Position numbers and translations under genes: made by a program. Below are positions 54,204-63,006 of a DNA stretch of 64,000 bases, one piece after another (position 1 is the first letter of the stretch; each line of letters starts with the position of its first letter). The DNA is from JABDLO01 sp041749255 (GTDB lineage Bacteria; Bacteroidota; Bacteroidia; Chitinophagales; Saprospiraceae), in the NCBI GenBank assembly GCA_041749255.1, contig JBGTBR010000038.1, forward strand, positions 1 to 64,000. The letters are read 5' to 3'. The notes under the pieces were generated by a model. It did no database searches. It was given only the letters and a program-made list of their open reading frames with translations, and had not been told where the DNA came from.

Positions 54204-55352
54204 TTACATGGCGATCCATTTTTCATCGCTTTCTCCGCTTTCAATGACTTTGTAGATAAACTCCATCCCTCTGACACCATCTTCTACGGTAGGAAAATCC
54301 AAATAGACAGGATCCAGATCTACTCCTTGAATTCTGGCTCTTATACACATAGCTACATTGCGGTATATATTTGCAAAAGCCTCGAGGTAACCCTCAGGAT
54401 GACCGGCAGGAAAACGGGTATGTGCCTGGGTCGAGTTCGATAATATACCCACCCCGGTTCTGTATTTTTCCACCGGCTTGTCCAGCCATTTGACCCATAA
54501 TGTATTGGGTTCCATCTGATGCCATTCTATTCCTCCTTCCTCACCGTAGACCTTGATATTTAAAGCATTTTCTTCCCCGGCAGCGATCTGACTACAGGAT
54601 AAGACCCCTTTGGCACCATTATCAAATTGCAGTAAAATATTGGCATCATCATCTAGAAGTCTTCCCTTTACCATCGTATTTACATCGGCGCAAAGCCTGC
54701 TGATTTTTGCTCCTGTTATGAATTCGGCAAGATTTTCAGCATGGGTTCCGATATCCCCCAAAGCTCCTGCAATTCCCGATTGCTTTGGATCTGTGCGCCA
54801 GGCTGCCTGTTTATTATTTGAACCCTCGACAAAAGTGGATAACCAACCTTGTGGATATTCAACCATGATTTTGCGGATTTTACCAAATTCTCCCCTTGCA
54901 ATCATGTCCCTGGCTTGTTTCACCATAGGATATCCCGTGTAATTATGAGTCAAAGCAAAAATCAACCCTGATTTCGAAACCAATTCCTTCAAAGCATAAG
55001 CCTCTTGTAGATTGAAGCACAAAGGTTTGTCACAAACAACATGAAAACCATGCTCAATCGCCATTTGAGAAGGAGGAAAATGCATGTGGTTAGGTGTAAC
55101 TATAGAAACAAAATCCATTCGCTCCCCTTCTGGCAAAGTTTTTTCTTTCAGGATCATTTCTTCATAATTTGCATACGCCCTACCCTCACTTAAAAATAGA
55201 TCTTTGGCTGAGTCTTTGCTCCTTTGGGCATCACTGCTAAATGCTCCACAAACGAGTTCAATCTGGCCGTCCAGGGCAGCAGCCATCCGGTGAACGCCTC
55301 CAATAAAAGCGCCTCTTCCTCCTCCAATCATTCCCATTCTTATTTTTCTCAT
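54204..55352 (-). CDS. Gfo/Idh/MocA family oxidoreductase
   Basis: A 382-residue NAD(P)-dependent dehydrogenase of sugars or inositols. The dinucleotide-binding start is MIGGGRGAFIGGVHR, with the catalytic lysine motif CDKPLC at about 105-110 and a substrate-binding stretch around GDIGTHAENLAEF. The family acts on pyranoses, inositol or related compounds; the substrate is unknown. It is followed upstream on the minus strand by the DUF885 gene and the MFS gene, which may form one unit for a peptide- or sugar-related pathway. Confidence 0.92.
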   Translation of the reverse strand: MRKIRMGMIGGGRGAFIGGVHRMAAALDGQIELVCGAFSSDAQRSKDSAKDLFLSEGRAYANYEEMILKEKTLPEGERMDFVSIVTPNHMHFPPSQMAIEHGFHVVCDKPLCFNLQEAYALKELVSKSGLIFALTHNYTGYPMVKQARDMIARGEFGKIRKIMVEYPQGWLSTFVEGSNNKQAAWRTDPKQSGIAGALGDIGTHAENLAEFITGAKISRLCADVNTMVKGRLLDDDANILLQFDNGAKGVLSCSQIAAGEENALNIKVYGEEGGIEWHQMEPNTLWVKWLDKPVEKYRTGVGILSNSTQAHTRFPAGHPEGYLEAFANIYRNVAMCIRARIQGVDLDPVYLDFPTVEDGVRGMEFIYKVIESGESDEKWIAM

Positions 55353-55388
55353 ATATTTGAAATTTAACTATCCACTAATGTTCAGAAT

Positions 55389-57098
55389 TCAGTTGTCATT
55401 TTCCAGTTGTATCCTTTTTTGCTCGTCTTCTATAAATCCGTCAATGATCCTCTCCAGAGTAAGCAATGGAATGGAACCATTTTCCAATACCTTGTCGTGA
55501 AAGGATCGGATATCAAAGCCATCTCCCAGTTTTTCCTCTGCTCTTTTTCTTAATTCCCGGATCTTGAGTTCTCCGATTTTATACGATACGGCTTGAGCCG
55601 GCCAGCCTATGTAGCGATCAATTTCCGTAGTTACCTCATGTATGGACAATGCAGTCCGGTCAGCCATGTATTGAATGGCTTCTTCTCTTGTCCATCCCTT
55701 ATAGTGAATTCCCACATCTACAACCAGACGACAGGCCCTCCACATTTCATAGGTAAGTCTTCCAAAATCGTCATAGGGATCTTCGTACATTCCCGCCTCT
55801 TTGCCAAGGTATTCACTATAAAGTCCCCAACCCTCACCGTAAGCACTCAGATATGTTTTCCTGAACGGAGGGAGTCCTTCGAGTTCTTGAGCCAGAGAAA
55901 TCTGAAGGTGGTGTCCTGGCACCGCTTCATGGAGGGTGAGAGCCGGAAGTGCATACAAAGGACGACTTTCAAGTTTAAAGGTATTTACCCAATACTGACC
56001 CGCTCTTCTTTGATCCATTGATCCACCTGAATATCTGCCACTGGTATAGGTAGGTGCAATGGCTTCAGGAACTGGATTTACAGTAAAAGGAAGTCTTGGT
56101 AGCTTTCCAAAATACCGGGGAAGAAACTCTTCTGCTTTTTTTGACAACCACGCTGCTTTATCGAGAATTTCCTGAGGTGTGCGCGCATAGAACCGGGGTT
56201 CATTTCTCAGCCAGAAAATGAACTCCTGGATATTTCCCTTAAACTGTATTGAGTCCAGTATGGACTGCATTTCCTGAAGAATTCTTTCAACCTCCCTTTC
56301 TCCTGTTTCATAGACTTCTTCGGGAGACATATCAAGGGTAGTGTAGTATTTAACCCTTTGCCTGTAATAGTCTTCCCCGCCCATAATGGCATGAATTCCC
56401 GGTGACGATCTCACCTGGGTGGCATATTCCGACGTAAGAAATTGATGTAACTGAAGTAGTGCCGGATAAACCTCTTCCGATACCATTTTTTCCGCTTCCT
56501 CTTTTTTGTTTTCGGGCAAGGATCCGATGGCAGAAGTCAGAAATGATACTTTTCCTTTTTCTCTGATCTGATCATGCAGGATAGATGCACAATTATGAAC
56601 AACAACAGCCGGGTGTGCCATTCCATCTGCAATACCAAGTCTCATGTTAGAGATTTGGTGCTCTATGTATTCAGGTAATTCTCTTAACCTCTTAAAAAAC
56701 CTTTCAAAGTCTTCTTCTTTTTCTAATCTGACATTTCTGGTTGAATAGATAATACCCATTATAAATCCTCCTTCTGCATTTAAAGGCATCTTGTGGATAC
56801 CCACCTGCAAATTATACAGCTCATCATCAACCACAATTCTCAAAAGATCTGTGTTGATCTGTTGTTCTTCAGTCAATCCGACAGTAGAAATATCATTTAA
56901 TACCTCTGAAATTTGACTTAGGCTAGATATTTTAGCTCCTTTAAGCGAATCGGATTGTATGGGCCATGAATCCTGTGGTGTTTTGAACGTTTTTTCGTGA
57001 TTTTCATAAAGTGCAATTGCCTCATCCACTTTATCCATTGAAGATGAGCAACTGCATATCAGAAAAGCTAAAAGCCACACTAAAAAATAATACCGCAT
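55389..57098 (-). CDS. DUF885 family lipoprotein (predicted metallopeptidase-like)
   Basis: A 569-residue protein. The signal peptide carries a lipobox cysteine (C15 or C17 in LICSC). The DUF885 signature HEAVPGHHLQ is at 390-399, with His390, Glu391 and His396/His397 as likely zinc ligands. RAGQYWVNTF and YGEGWGLYSEYLGKEAGMYEDP are further family blocks. DUF885 members are thought to be zinc-dependent peptidases. It starts 12 bp after the MFS gene stop on the same strand. Confidence 0.88.
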   Translation of the reverse strand: MRYYFLVWLLAFLICSCSSSMDKVDEAIALYENHEKTFKTPQDSWPIQSDSLKGAKISSLSQISEVLNDISTVGLTEEQQINTDLLRIVVDDELYNLQVGIHKMPLNAEGGFIMGIIYSTRNVRLEKEEDFERFFKRLRELPEYIEHQISNMRLGIADGMAHPAVVVHNCASILHDQIREKGKVSFLTSAIGSLPENKKEEAEKMVSEEVYPALLQLHQFLTSEYATQVRSSPGIHAIMGGEDYYRQRVKYYTTLDMSPEEVYETGEREVERILQEMQSILDSIQFKGNIQEFIFWLRNEPRFYARTPQEILDKAAWLSKKAEEFLPRYFGKLPRLPFTVNPVPEAIAPTYTSGRYSGGSMDQRRAGQYWVNTFKLESRPLYALPALTLHEAVPGHHLQISLAQELEGLPPFRKTYLSAYGEGWGLYSEYLGKEAGMYEDPYDDFGRLTYEMWRACRLVVDVGIHYKGWTREEAIQYMADRTALSIHEVTTEIDRYIGWPAQAVSYKIGELKIRELRKRAEEKLGDGFDIRSFHDKVLENGSIPLLTLERIIDGFIEDEQKRIQLENDN

Positions 57099-57109
57099 CT
57101 ATTTTGATT

Positions 57110-58288
57110 TTAAGTCTTTTGGGCCTGAGCATATGGCAATGTTCGCCTCCGTGCATAAAGTGCACCAAAAAGAACAATGAGTATAGCCGGTAAAATGGAC
57201 ATATATTTGAGAGCGTCCACGCCGGTAGCATCATCCAGCACTTTTCCCATAATGGGAAGGACGATCGAAACCGATAGCATACCCAATCCTCCCATCAGCG
57301 ATAAGCCCAGGGCTCCGCTTTCGGGAATGTTTTCGGCAATAAAGGACAACATGGTAGGCCAGAAAAAAGTTATGCCCACGGCAAATACAGCGGCAGCAAA
57401 GAATGTCATGCCTCCACTGACCTGCGTAAAAAGCCAGAGACCTATAAAAGAAAATATAGCAGAAAATAATAACATGCCCGAAGTGGATAAACGATGTGCC
57501 ACCGGACCGGCGAATGCTCTACCAGCTGCCATGATGCCATTAATAAATGCCAACACAATCAATGGTATGGTTCCAGAGGCTGCTAAAAGGGATTCTATCC
57601 TTTGGTTGGTTCCCAGTTCTGTCGCTGCGGTTAAAAGCATACAAAACCCCATAAAAATAAATAGAGGTGTGGTGATACTTTTCCACATATCTTTATTGGT
57701 GACACCCATTTCTATCCTCTCTGTTCTTGGAAATGACTGACCAAAGAACATGTAGCCATATATTATAAGAGGTATAAACAATGTAGCCACCATGACTTGC
57801 CAACTCAAACCGGCTACGTCCATAATTAGATACCCAACAAAAGAACCTATGACTATACCTCCCGGAAACCATACATGAAACCTGTTAAGCATTTTGGTTT
57901 TCTCCTTGGGATACATGGATGCGACCATGGGGTTAAGTGCTGCTTCTACCATTCCATTTCCAATACCTATAAAGAGAGTCCCGATGAAGAGACTCCATAA
58001 ATTGTAAGCAAATAAGGTAAGAACTATACCGATGGCATGTGTAGCAAAGGCAAGCCAGGTAATTTTTCTAATTCCTAGCGTATCTACCAGAGGACCTCCA
58101 ATGATCATGGCAAGCGTAAAACCCCAGAATGCAGGGGTAAAAGCATAACCTATTTGCTCCAGAGTCAGTCCAACTCCTTCCGGTCCAAAAACGGTCTCCA
58201 AACGGGCGCGAATAGCAAAAGTCATCGATGTGGTGATCAAAGCAATGCAGGAAGCAAAAAACAATCTGTTTTTATTGTATGGCCTCAT
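57110..58288 (-). CDS. MFS transporter
   Basis: The start at 58288 (MRPYNKNRLFFASCIALITTS, 392 residues) is preferred to an in-frame ATG 30 codons upstream, whose extra residues look like translated promoter DNA. The protein has twelve membrane segments in the usual two six-helix halves; FGPEGVGLTLEQIGYAF and NRFHVWFPGGIVIGSFVGYL are conserved in sugar-transporting MFS proteins of this type. The substrate is not known. It is the first gene of the likely MFS-DUF885-Gfo/Idh unit. Confidence 0.88.
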   Translation of the reverse strand: MRPYNKNRLFFASCIALITTSMTFAIRARLETVFGPEGVGLTLEQIGYAFTPAFWGFTLAMIIGGPLVDTLGIRKITWLAFATHAIGIVLTLFAYNLWSLFIGTLFIGIGNGMVEAALNPMVASMYPKEKTKMLNRFHVWFPGGIVIGSFVGYLIMDVAGLSWQVMVATLFIPLIIYGYMFFGQSFPRTERIEMGVTNKDMWKSITTPLFIFMGFCMLLTAATELGTNQRIESLLAASGTIPLIVLAFINGIMAAGRAFAGPVAHRLSTSGMLLFSAIFSFIGLWLFTQVSGGMTFFAAAVFAVGITFFWPTMLSFIAENIPESGALGLSLMGGLGMLSVSIVLPIMGKVLDDATGVDALKYMSILPAILIVLFGALYARRRTLPYAQAQKT

Positions 58289-58509
58289 CTTAGTGGTTTT
58301 TATGTTTTGTACAAGTGATTGATATAATGTATAAAAATACAAAATCTGTCTATCCGTGCAAGATAATTGCCAATACACTGGTGTTTTTTAATGAATTTTT
58401 ATTTCTATTAATTAAAAATTCTAATCCAGGATTTTTTTTCTGAAATGGATGCACTATCCCTCTGCATGAGATATTGATAAAAAATGATTGTGGATTAACA
58501 GATAAACAA

Positions 58510-58517
58510 TATTTTTG
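58510..58517 (+). promoter_or_regulatory. -7 box TATTTTTG adjacent to the ferredoxin reductase start
   Basis: Exact TAnnTTTG match ending five bases before the ATG at 58523, so the predicted mRNA has almost no leader. Confidence 0.5.
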
Positions 58518-58522
58518 CGCCC

Positions 58523-59533
58523 ATGATAAAAACTGATATAATTATAGTGGGAGCTGGGCCAGTGGGTTTATTTACTGTTTTCGAAGCCGGTTTATTAAAA
58601 TTGAGATGCCATTTAATCGATGTGTTGGGGCAACCAGGCGGACAACTAATAGAGATATATCCTAAAAAACCAATATATGATATTCCCGGATACCCGACTA
58701 TCTTAGCCGGTGAGCTGGTAGAAAAATTAATGGAACAAATTGCTCCTTTCCATCCTGGTTTTACTTTGGGTGAAAGAGCGGAAGTACTTGAAAAGACACA
58801 GGAAGATAAATTCAGACTAACTACAAACAAAGGTACAGTGTTAGAAGCACCTGTTATTGCCATTGCAGGAGGACTCGGGTGTTTTGAACCAAGAAAACCC
58901 CCAATTGAAGGAATTGATCAATTTGAAGATAAAGGTATAGATTATATCATACGCGATCCTGATGTGTACAGAGATAAAAGCGTTCTTATAGCGGGAGGAG
59001 GGGATTCCGCTCTGGATTGGACCATTTTCCTCAGCGAAATTGCAAGAGAAGTCACACTTATTCACCGACGAACATCCTTCAGAGGAGCTCTAGACAGTGT
59101 AGAAAAAGTGATGTCCCTTGTTCAAAGCAACAAGATCAAACTTATAACAGATGCTCAGGCAGTTGCTGTAAATGGAAATACCTCTTTATCCGAAGTGATC
59201 GTTCGCCAGAAAGACTTAGGAGATGTTTCATATAAAGTAGATCACTTTATTCCCCTTTTTGGGTTAACTCCAAAATTGGGCCCCATCGCCAACTGGGGTC
59301 TTCAAATCAATAGCAATGCTATTGAAGTCAACACATATGATTACAGTACCAATGTAAAAGGAATATATGCAATAGGTGACATCAATACATACCCGGGAAA
59401 ACTAAAACTCATACTTTGCGGTTTCCATGAAGCAACACTAATGGTGCAATCGGCATTTAAACATATTTACCCGAATCAAAAACTTAGTTTTAAATACACT
59501 ACCGTATCTGGAGTACAAGGATTCAATGAATAA
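58523..59533 (+). CDS. Ferredoxin--NADP(+) reductase (TrxB-type)
   Basis: A 336-residue FAD enzyme of the thioredoxin-reductase-like ferredoxin/flavodoxin reductase group (YumC type). It has the FAD-binding IIVGAGPVGLFTVFEAG, the Q-rich segment LGQPGGQLIEIYPKKPIYDIPG, the NADP-binding VLIAGGGDSALDWTIFL and the C-terminal FAD motif YAIGDINTYPGKLKLI. It lacks the CxxC redox pair of thioredoxin reductases, as expected for this group. It overlaps the downstream ferredoxin gene by eight bases, so the two proteins probably act as a redox pair. Confidence 0.93.
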   Translation: MIKTDIIIVGAGPVGLFTVFEAGLLKLRCHLIDVLGQPGGQLIEIYPKKPIYDIPGYPTILAGELVEKLMEQIAPFHPGFTLGERAEVLEKTQEDKFRLTTNKGTVLEAPVIAIAGGLGCFEPRKPPIEGIDQFEDKGIDYIIRDPDVYRDKSVLIAGGGDSALDWTIFLSEIAREVTLIHRRTSFRGALDSVEKVMSLVQSNKIKLITDAQAVAVNGNTSLSEVIVRQKDLGDVSYKVDHFIPLFGLTPKLGPIANWGLQINSNAIEVNTYDYSTNVKGIYAIGDINTYPGKLKLILCGFHEATLMVQSAFKHIYPNQKLSFKYTTVSGVQGFNE

Positions 59534-59876
59534 AGACCTTAATGAAAAAGATTCATTCATTACCATTTCTGTCATTGATAGAAAAGGCGAAGAGCATTAT
59601 ATAGAAGCACCTATTGATTTCTCCTTTAATCTGATGGAAGTTCTAAAAATATATCAATTTCCGGTAGAGGGGACATGTGGGGGAATGGCATTATGCGCTT
59701 CCTGTCATGTATATGTGTTATCTGATCACGAACTCCAAGAAGCTTCAACGGATGAAGAAGATATGCTGGATCAGGCTTTTTTTGTTGAAAATAACTCAAG
59801 ATTGGCTTGTCAAATCAAATTACATGCCTCTCTGGAAGGTCTTAAAATCAAGTTGGCACTTACTGATATACCTTAG
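59526..59876 (+). CDS. 2Fe-2S ferredoxin (adrenodoxin type)
   Basis: A 116-residue protein with a beta-grasp fold. The iron-sulfur ligands are C51, C57, C60 and C95 in the spacing C-x5-C-x2-C-x34-C, typical of adrenodoxin/ISC-type ferredoxins. The acidic surface (STDEEDMLDQA) fits interaction with its reductase. The gene overlaps the reductase gene by eight bases and is followed by a strong bidirectional terminator. The electron acceptor is not known. Confidence 0.95.
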   Translation: MNKDLNEKDSFITISVIDRKGEEHYIEAPIDFSFNLMEVLKIYQFPVEGTCGGMALCASCHVYVLSDHELQEASTDEEDMLDQAFFVENNSRLACQIKLHASLEGLKIKLALTDIP

Positions 59877-59941
59877 TTCGAATCAAATCTCGTATCTGCC
59901 TTGAAATGAATCCATTTCATACTAATAAATCATAAAGAGTT

Positions 59942-59981
59942 AAAAAAGCAGTTCTACCTTATTTGGTAAAACTGCTTTTTT
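59942..59981. terminator. Bidirectional terminator after the ferredoxin gene
   Basis: AAAAAAGCAGTT pairs with AACTGCTTTTTT over twelve base pairs, and the stem continues after one mismatch with TACC/GGTA (a 17-position stem). The A-run and T-run on the two sides make it work for both the ferredoxin gene and the convergent M16 gene ending at 60001. Confidence 0.9.
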
Positions 59982-60000
59982 ATTCCTTAACTTATTGCCA

Positions 60001-62889
60001 TCAATCTTCAATAACATCACTGCTTTCCGCAGGATCCATTATAATTTGCGTAAGACTCAAAAAGTTGAAATATTTTTCTGCTGCACCTCTTATTTCATTT
60101 GCTGTCAAAGCTTCTATACGCGCTTCCGTATCGAGGAGCAATATGTCATCAAAGGATGCCTGATCATTATATTTACTTTGGATTTGATTTAACCAATATC
60201 TGTTTTCAATAAGATTTTTGATTTTTGTCTGACGTTGTGTTTCTTTGACTTTAATCATATCACTCTCATTGGGAGCATAACTTTTAGCATGTCTGATAAC
60301 ATCCCAGGCAGCCGTGATTAACTCTTCCGTTTTATCCGGATCGGTGTTAAAAGAAATGGTTATACTGTATTCCTCTTTGGGTACTTTTCGCCCACCTCCA
60401 TAAACACTTACACCATAAACGCCACCTTTTTCTTCTCTGAGTTCTTCTCTGAGTTTTATTCGGATATAATCAAGCATCGAGCTCATGAGATAATTATTGT
60501 CTGCATTGTATTCATACTCACCGTGGAAATACAATTCTACCTGACTTTTAGGGGCCTGTCCTCTTTTTGTACTTTTTTTGATCTGTCCGGGAAATGATTC
60601 TATTTCCAGGTCTTTCCATGTTTCCTTTCTATTTGTGGTAGGCAGGTTACCTAAATAGGTGGCAGCTAATTCTTTCATTTCGTCCACATCAAAAGAACCT
60701 ACAAAGATAAAGGCGAAATCAGAAGCATCTGCAAATCGGTCTTTGTAGGTTTCTAATACCTTATTATAATCCAATCCTTTGATTTTGCTTTCTGTCGGCA
60801 ATCCCACTCTGGGGTGTGCTCTATATTTGATCCTGGAAGCAAAATCAGAAAAATAAAAATTAGGATTGGCTCGTAAATTTTTAACAATCCCAGCCTGCCT
60901 GTTGACATAAGATTCAAAGGCTACATCATCTTTTCGAACATCCGTAAAATACAGGTAAATCAGTTTAAACATGTCCTCGGCGTCTTTGACAGAAGAGCTT
61001 CCTCTCATTCCCTCATAATATGTACTGATATATGGCTGGACATTGACATTTTTACCCGCCATGAGTTTTTCGAGCTGGGTACTATTAAATGATCCAATAC
61101 CGGCTTCCATAATAATAGAAGGTGCATTTTCTGCATTGAAATAAGTAAAGTCATCATAAACCGATGACCCTCCTTCGCTGGTCGCTGACATAAGAATTTC
61201 ATCATTTTTGAAAGTCGTGGGTTTAAGGAAAACCTTTACTCCATTTTGGAGCACCAGTTCATAAATTTCTGTTTCTTCATGTTTAACTTCTATGGTAATA
61301 CCTACAGGTTGGAGCTCTTGACTCAAAAGCGGAGCATCCATTGTATCATCAACATATGGTTCTAAAACGGTGGTATCTACTTCTTGAACAATATCTAAGA
61401 GTAATTCTTCGCCGGGAAGTGGAACCGAGGATTTATCAGGACCTGTTACCACAATGACACGATTGTCTTCACTGATCCATTGCCCTGGTAGGGCATTCAC
61501 ATCTTCCAAAGTAATGCCCGGTAAATACTGCTGATACAATTGAAGCATTTGTCCGGGACCTGGAATAGGTGTTTCTTTTAAAAAATGAAAAACATATCGC
61601 ATAATGATTTGTCTGCTTTCTGTTTTATCCATTTCTGCAAAAGACCTTTCTGCCCTTTCCATCAATATGGTTTTTTGCCTTTCCAGTTCTCCTTTTGTAA
61701 ATCCATGATCCAACACTCTTTTGTTTTCCAACAATAACCTTCTGGTAGCTTCTTCAGCTTTTCCTTCAGCTACCATGGCAAATGATGTATAGGTATCAAT
61801 GTTTCCAAGATCAGGACTATAGCCTGTGGAGGAAAATATAAATGGTGCGTCAGGCTCTTTGCCAATTTCCTCCAAACGGGAATTTAACATGCCATTGACC
61901 AAAGACCTTTTAATAGATTCCTTTAAGTCGTTAAGGGTTTTGGTTTTTTTAGCAGGTACTTTATTCATCACCCGAACATTCGTAAAAGAGGCTTCCTTAT
62001 CTGATGCTACCGCGACTAAAGTGCCCTCATGTGCCGGTATTTCATATTTTTTTCTTGGACGAGGATTGCCGGAACTAGCAGGGATATCTGAAAATATCTG
62101 TGTCACTTGTGTTTCAACCTCTTTCAAATCAAAATCGCCTACTACAAACACCGCCATCAATTCAGGTCTGTACCAGTCCTTGAAGAATCGCTTAAAAATT
62201 TCGTAATCTCCATGTGTAATAATATCCGGATCTCCGATAGGAAGTCTTTCTGCATATTGAGATCCCTTGTACATAACGGGAAGGGTTATCTGCTGCATTC
62301 TCTGATCGGGTGAAAGCCTGCTTCTCCATTCAGAAACCACTACACCTCGTTCTTTATCGATTTCATCATGATCAAAAGTGATACCAGACGCCCAATCTTT
62401 GAGTATAAGCAAGCCTTTAAAAAACTCCATGCGGTTATCTGTTTTGACCTGGAGCATATATACGGTTTCATCAAATGATGTAAATGCATTAAGATCCGGT
62501 CCAAATCGGGTGCCTACACTTTCAAGATAATCAATCAGCTCATTCTTTTTAAAATTGGTAGTGCCATTGAAGGCCATATGCTCTACAAAATGTGCAACGC
62601 CTAACTGATCATCATCTTCTAAAAGAGAACCTACATTGACTGCCAAACGAAGTTCAGCATTATTCTCAGGACGCATATTTTTTTGAATAAAATATTTCAT
62701 GCCATTAGGCAGAGTCCCTTGAACTAAACGGTCATCTACAGGAATTTTACCTTTATTGTCGACAGTGGCAGCTTCTTGTTTTTCAGGTCTTGGAGCCTCT
62801 GCAAGGACAACGTTATCCGCTGGTACTGATTGTTTTGAACAGGAAAATAGAAAAGTCAAAATGACTAAAGTGATGAGATTTTTACACAT
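60001..62889 (-). CDS. M16 family zinc peptidase lipoprotein
   Basis: A 962-residue protein with two pairs of M16 lobes. A lipobox (LFSC, C17) ends the signal peptide. The inverted zinc motif HFVEH is at 100-104, with Glu180 (EIDKERGVVVSEWR) as the likely third ligand. The C-terminal half carries the inactive partner domain, including the ELREEKGGVYGVSVYGGG loop typical of the family. It likely degrades peptides at the cell envelope. It converges on the ferredoxin gene across the shared terminator. Confidence 0.95.
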   Translation of the reverse strand: MCKNLITLVILTFLFSCSKQSVPADNVVLAEAPRPEKQEAATVDNKGKIPVDDRLVQGTLPNGMKYFIQKNMRPENNAELRLAVNVGSLLEDDDQLGVAHFVEHMAFNGTTNFKKNELIDYLESVGTRFGPDLNAFTSFDETVYMLQVKTDNRMEFFKGLLILKDWASGITFDHDEIDKERGVVVSEWRSRLSPDQRMQQITLPVMYKGSQYAERLPIGDPDIITHGDYEIFKRFFKDWYRPELMAVFVVGDFDLKEVETQVTQIFSDIPASSGNPRPRKKYEIPAHEGTLVAVASDKEASFTNVRVMNKVPAKKTKTLNDLKESIKRSLVNGMLNSRLEEIGKEPDAPFIFSSTGYSPDLGNIDTYTSFAMVAEGKAEEATRRLLLENKRVLDHGFTKGELERQKTILMERAERSFAEMDKTESRQIIMRYVFHFLKETPIPGPGQMLQLYQQYLPGITLEDVNALPGQWISEDNRVIVVTGPDKSSVPLPGEELLLDIVQEVDTTVLEPYVDDTMDAPLLSQELQPVGITIEVKHEETEIYELVLQNGVKVFLKPTTFKNDEILMSATSEGGSSVYDDFTYFNAENAPSIIMEAGIGSFNSTQLEKLMAGKNVNVQPYISTYYEGMRGSSSVKDAEDMFKLIYLYFTDVRKDDVAFESYVNRQAGIVKNLRANPNFYFSDFASRIKYRAHPRVGLPTESKIKGLDYNKVLETYKDRFADASDFAFIFVGSFDVDEMKELAATYLGNLPTTNRKETWKDLEIESFPGQIKKSTKRGQAPKSQVELYFHGEYEYNADNNYLMSSMLDYIRIKLREELREEKGGVYGVSVYGGGRKVPKEEYSITISFNTDPDKTEELITAAWDVIRHAKSYAPNESDMIKVKETQRQTKIKNLIENRYWLNQIQSKYNDQASFDDILLLDTEARIEALTANEIRGAAEKYFNFLSLTQIIMDPAESSDVIED

Positions 62890-63006
62890 ACTTTATAGTT
62901 GGTTTATTAGTGTGATATAATTACAATTGAGTTATTGGGTTTCATTATTAAACACCCCTTATAATACGTTCAATTGTTAACTTTTGGTGTGTTTCGAATC
63001 AAGCTT

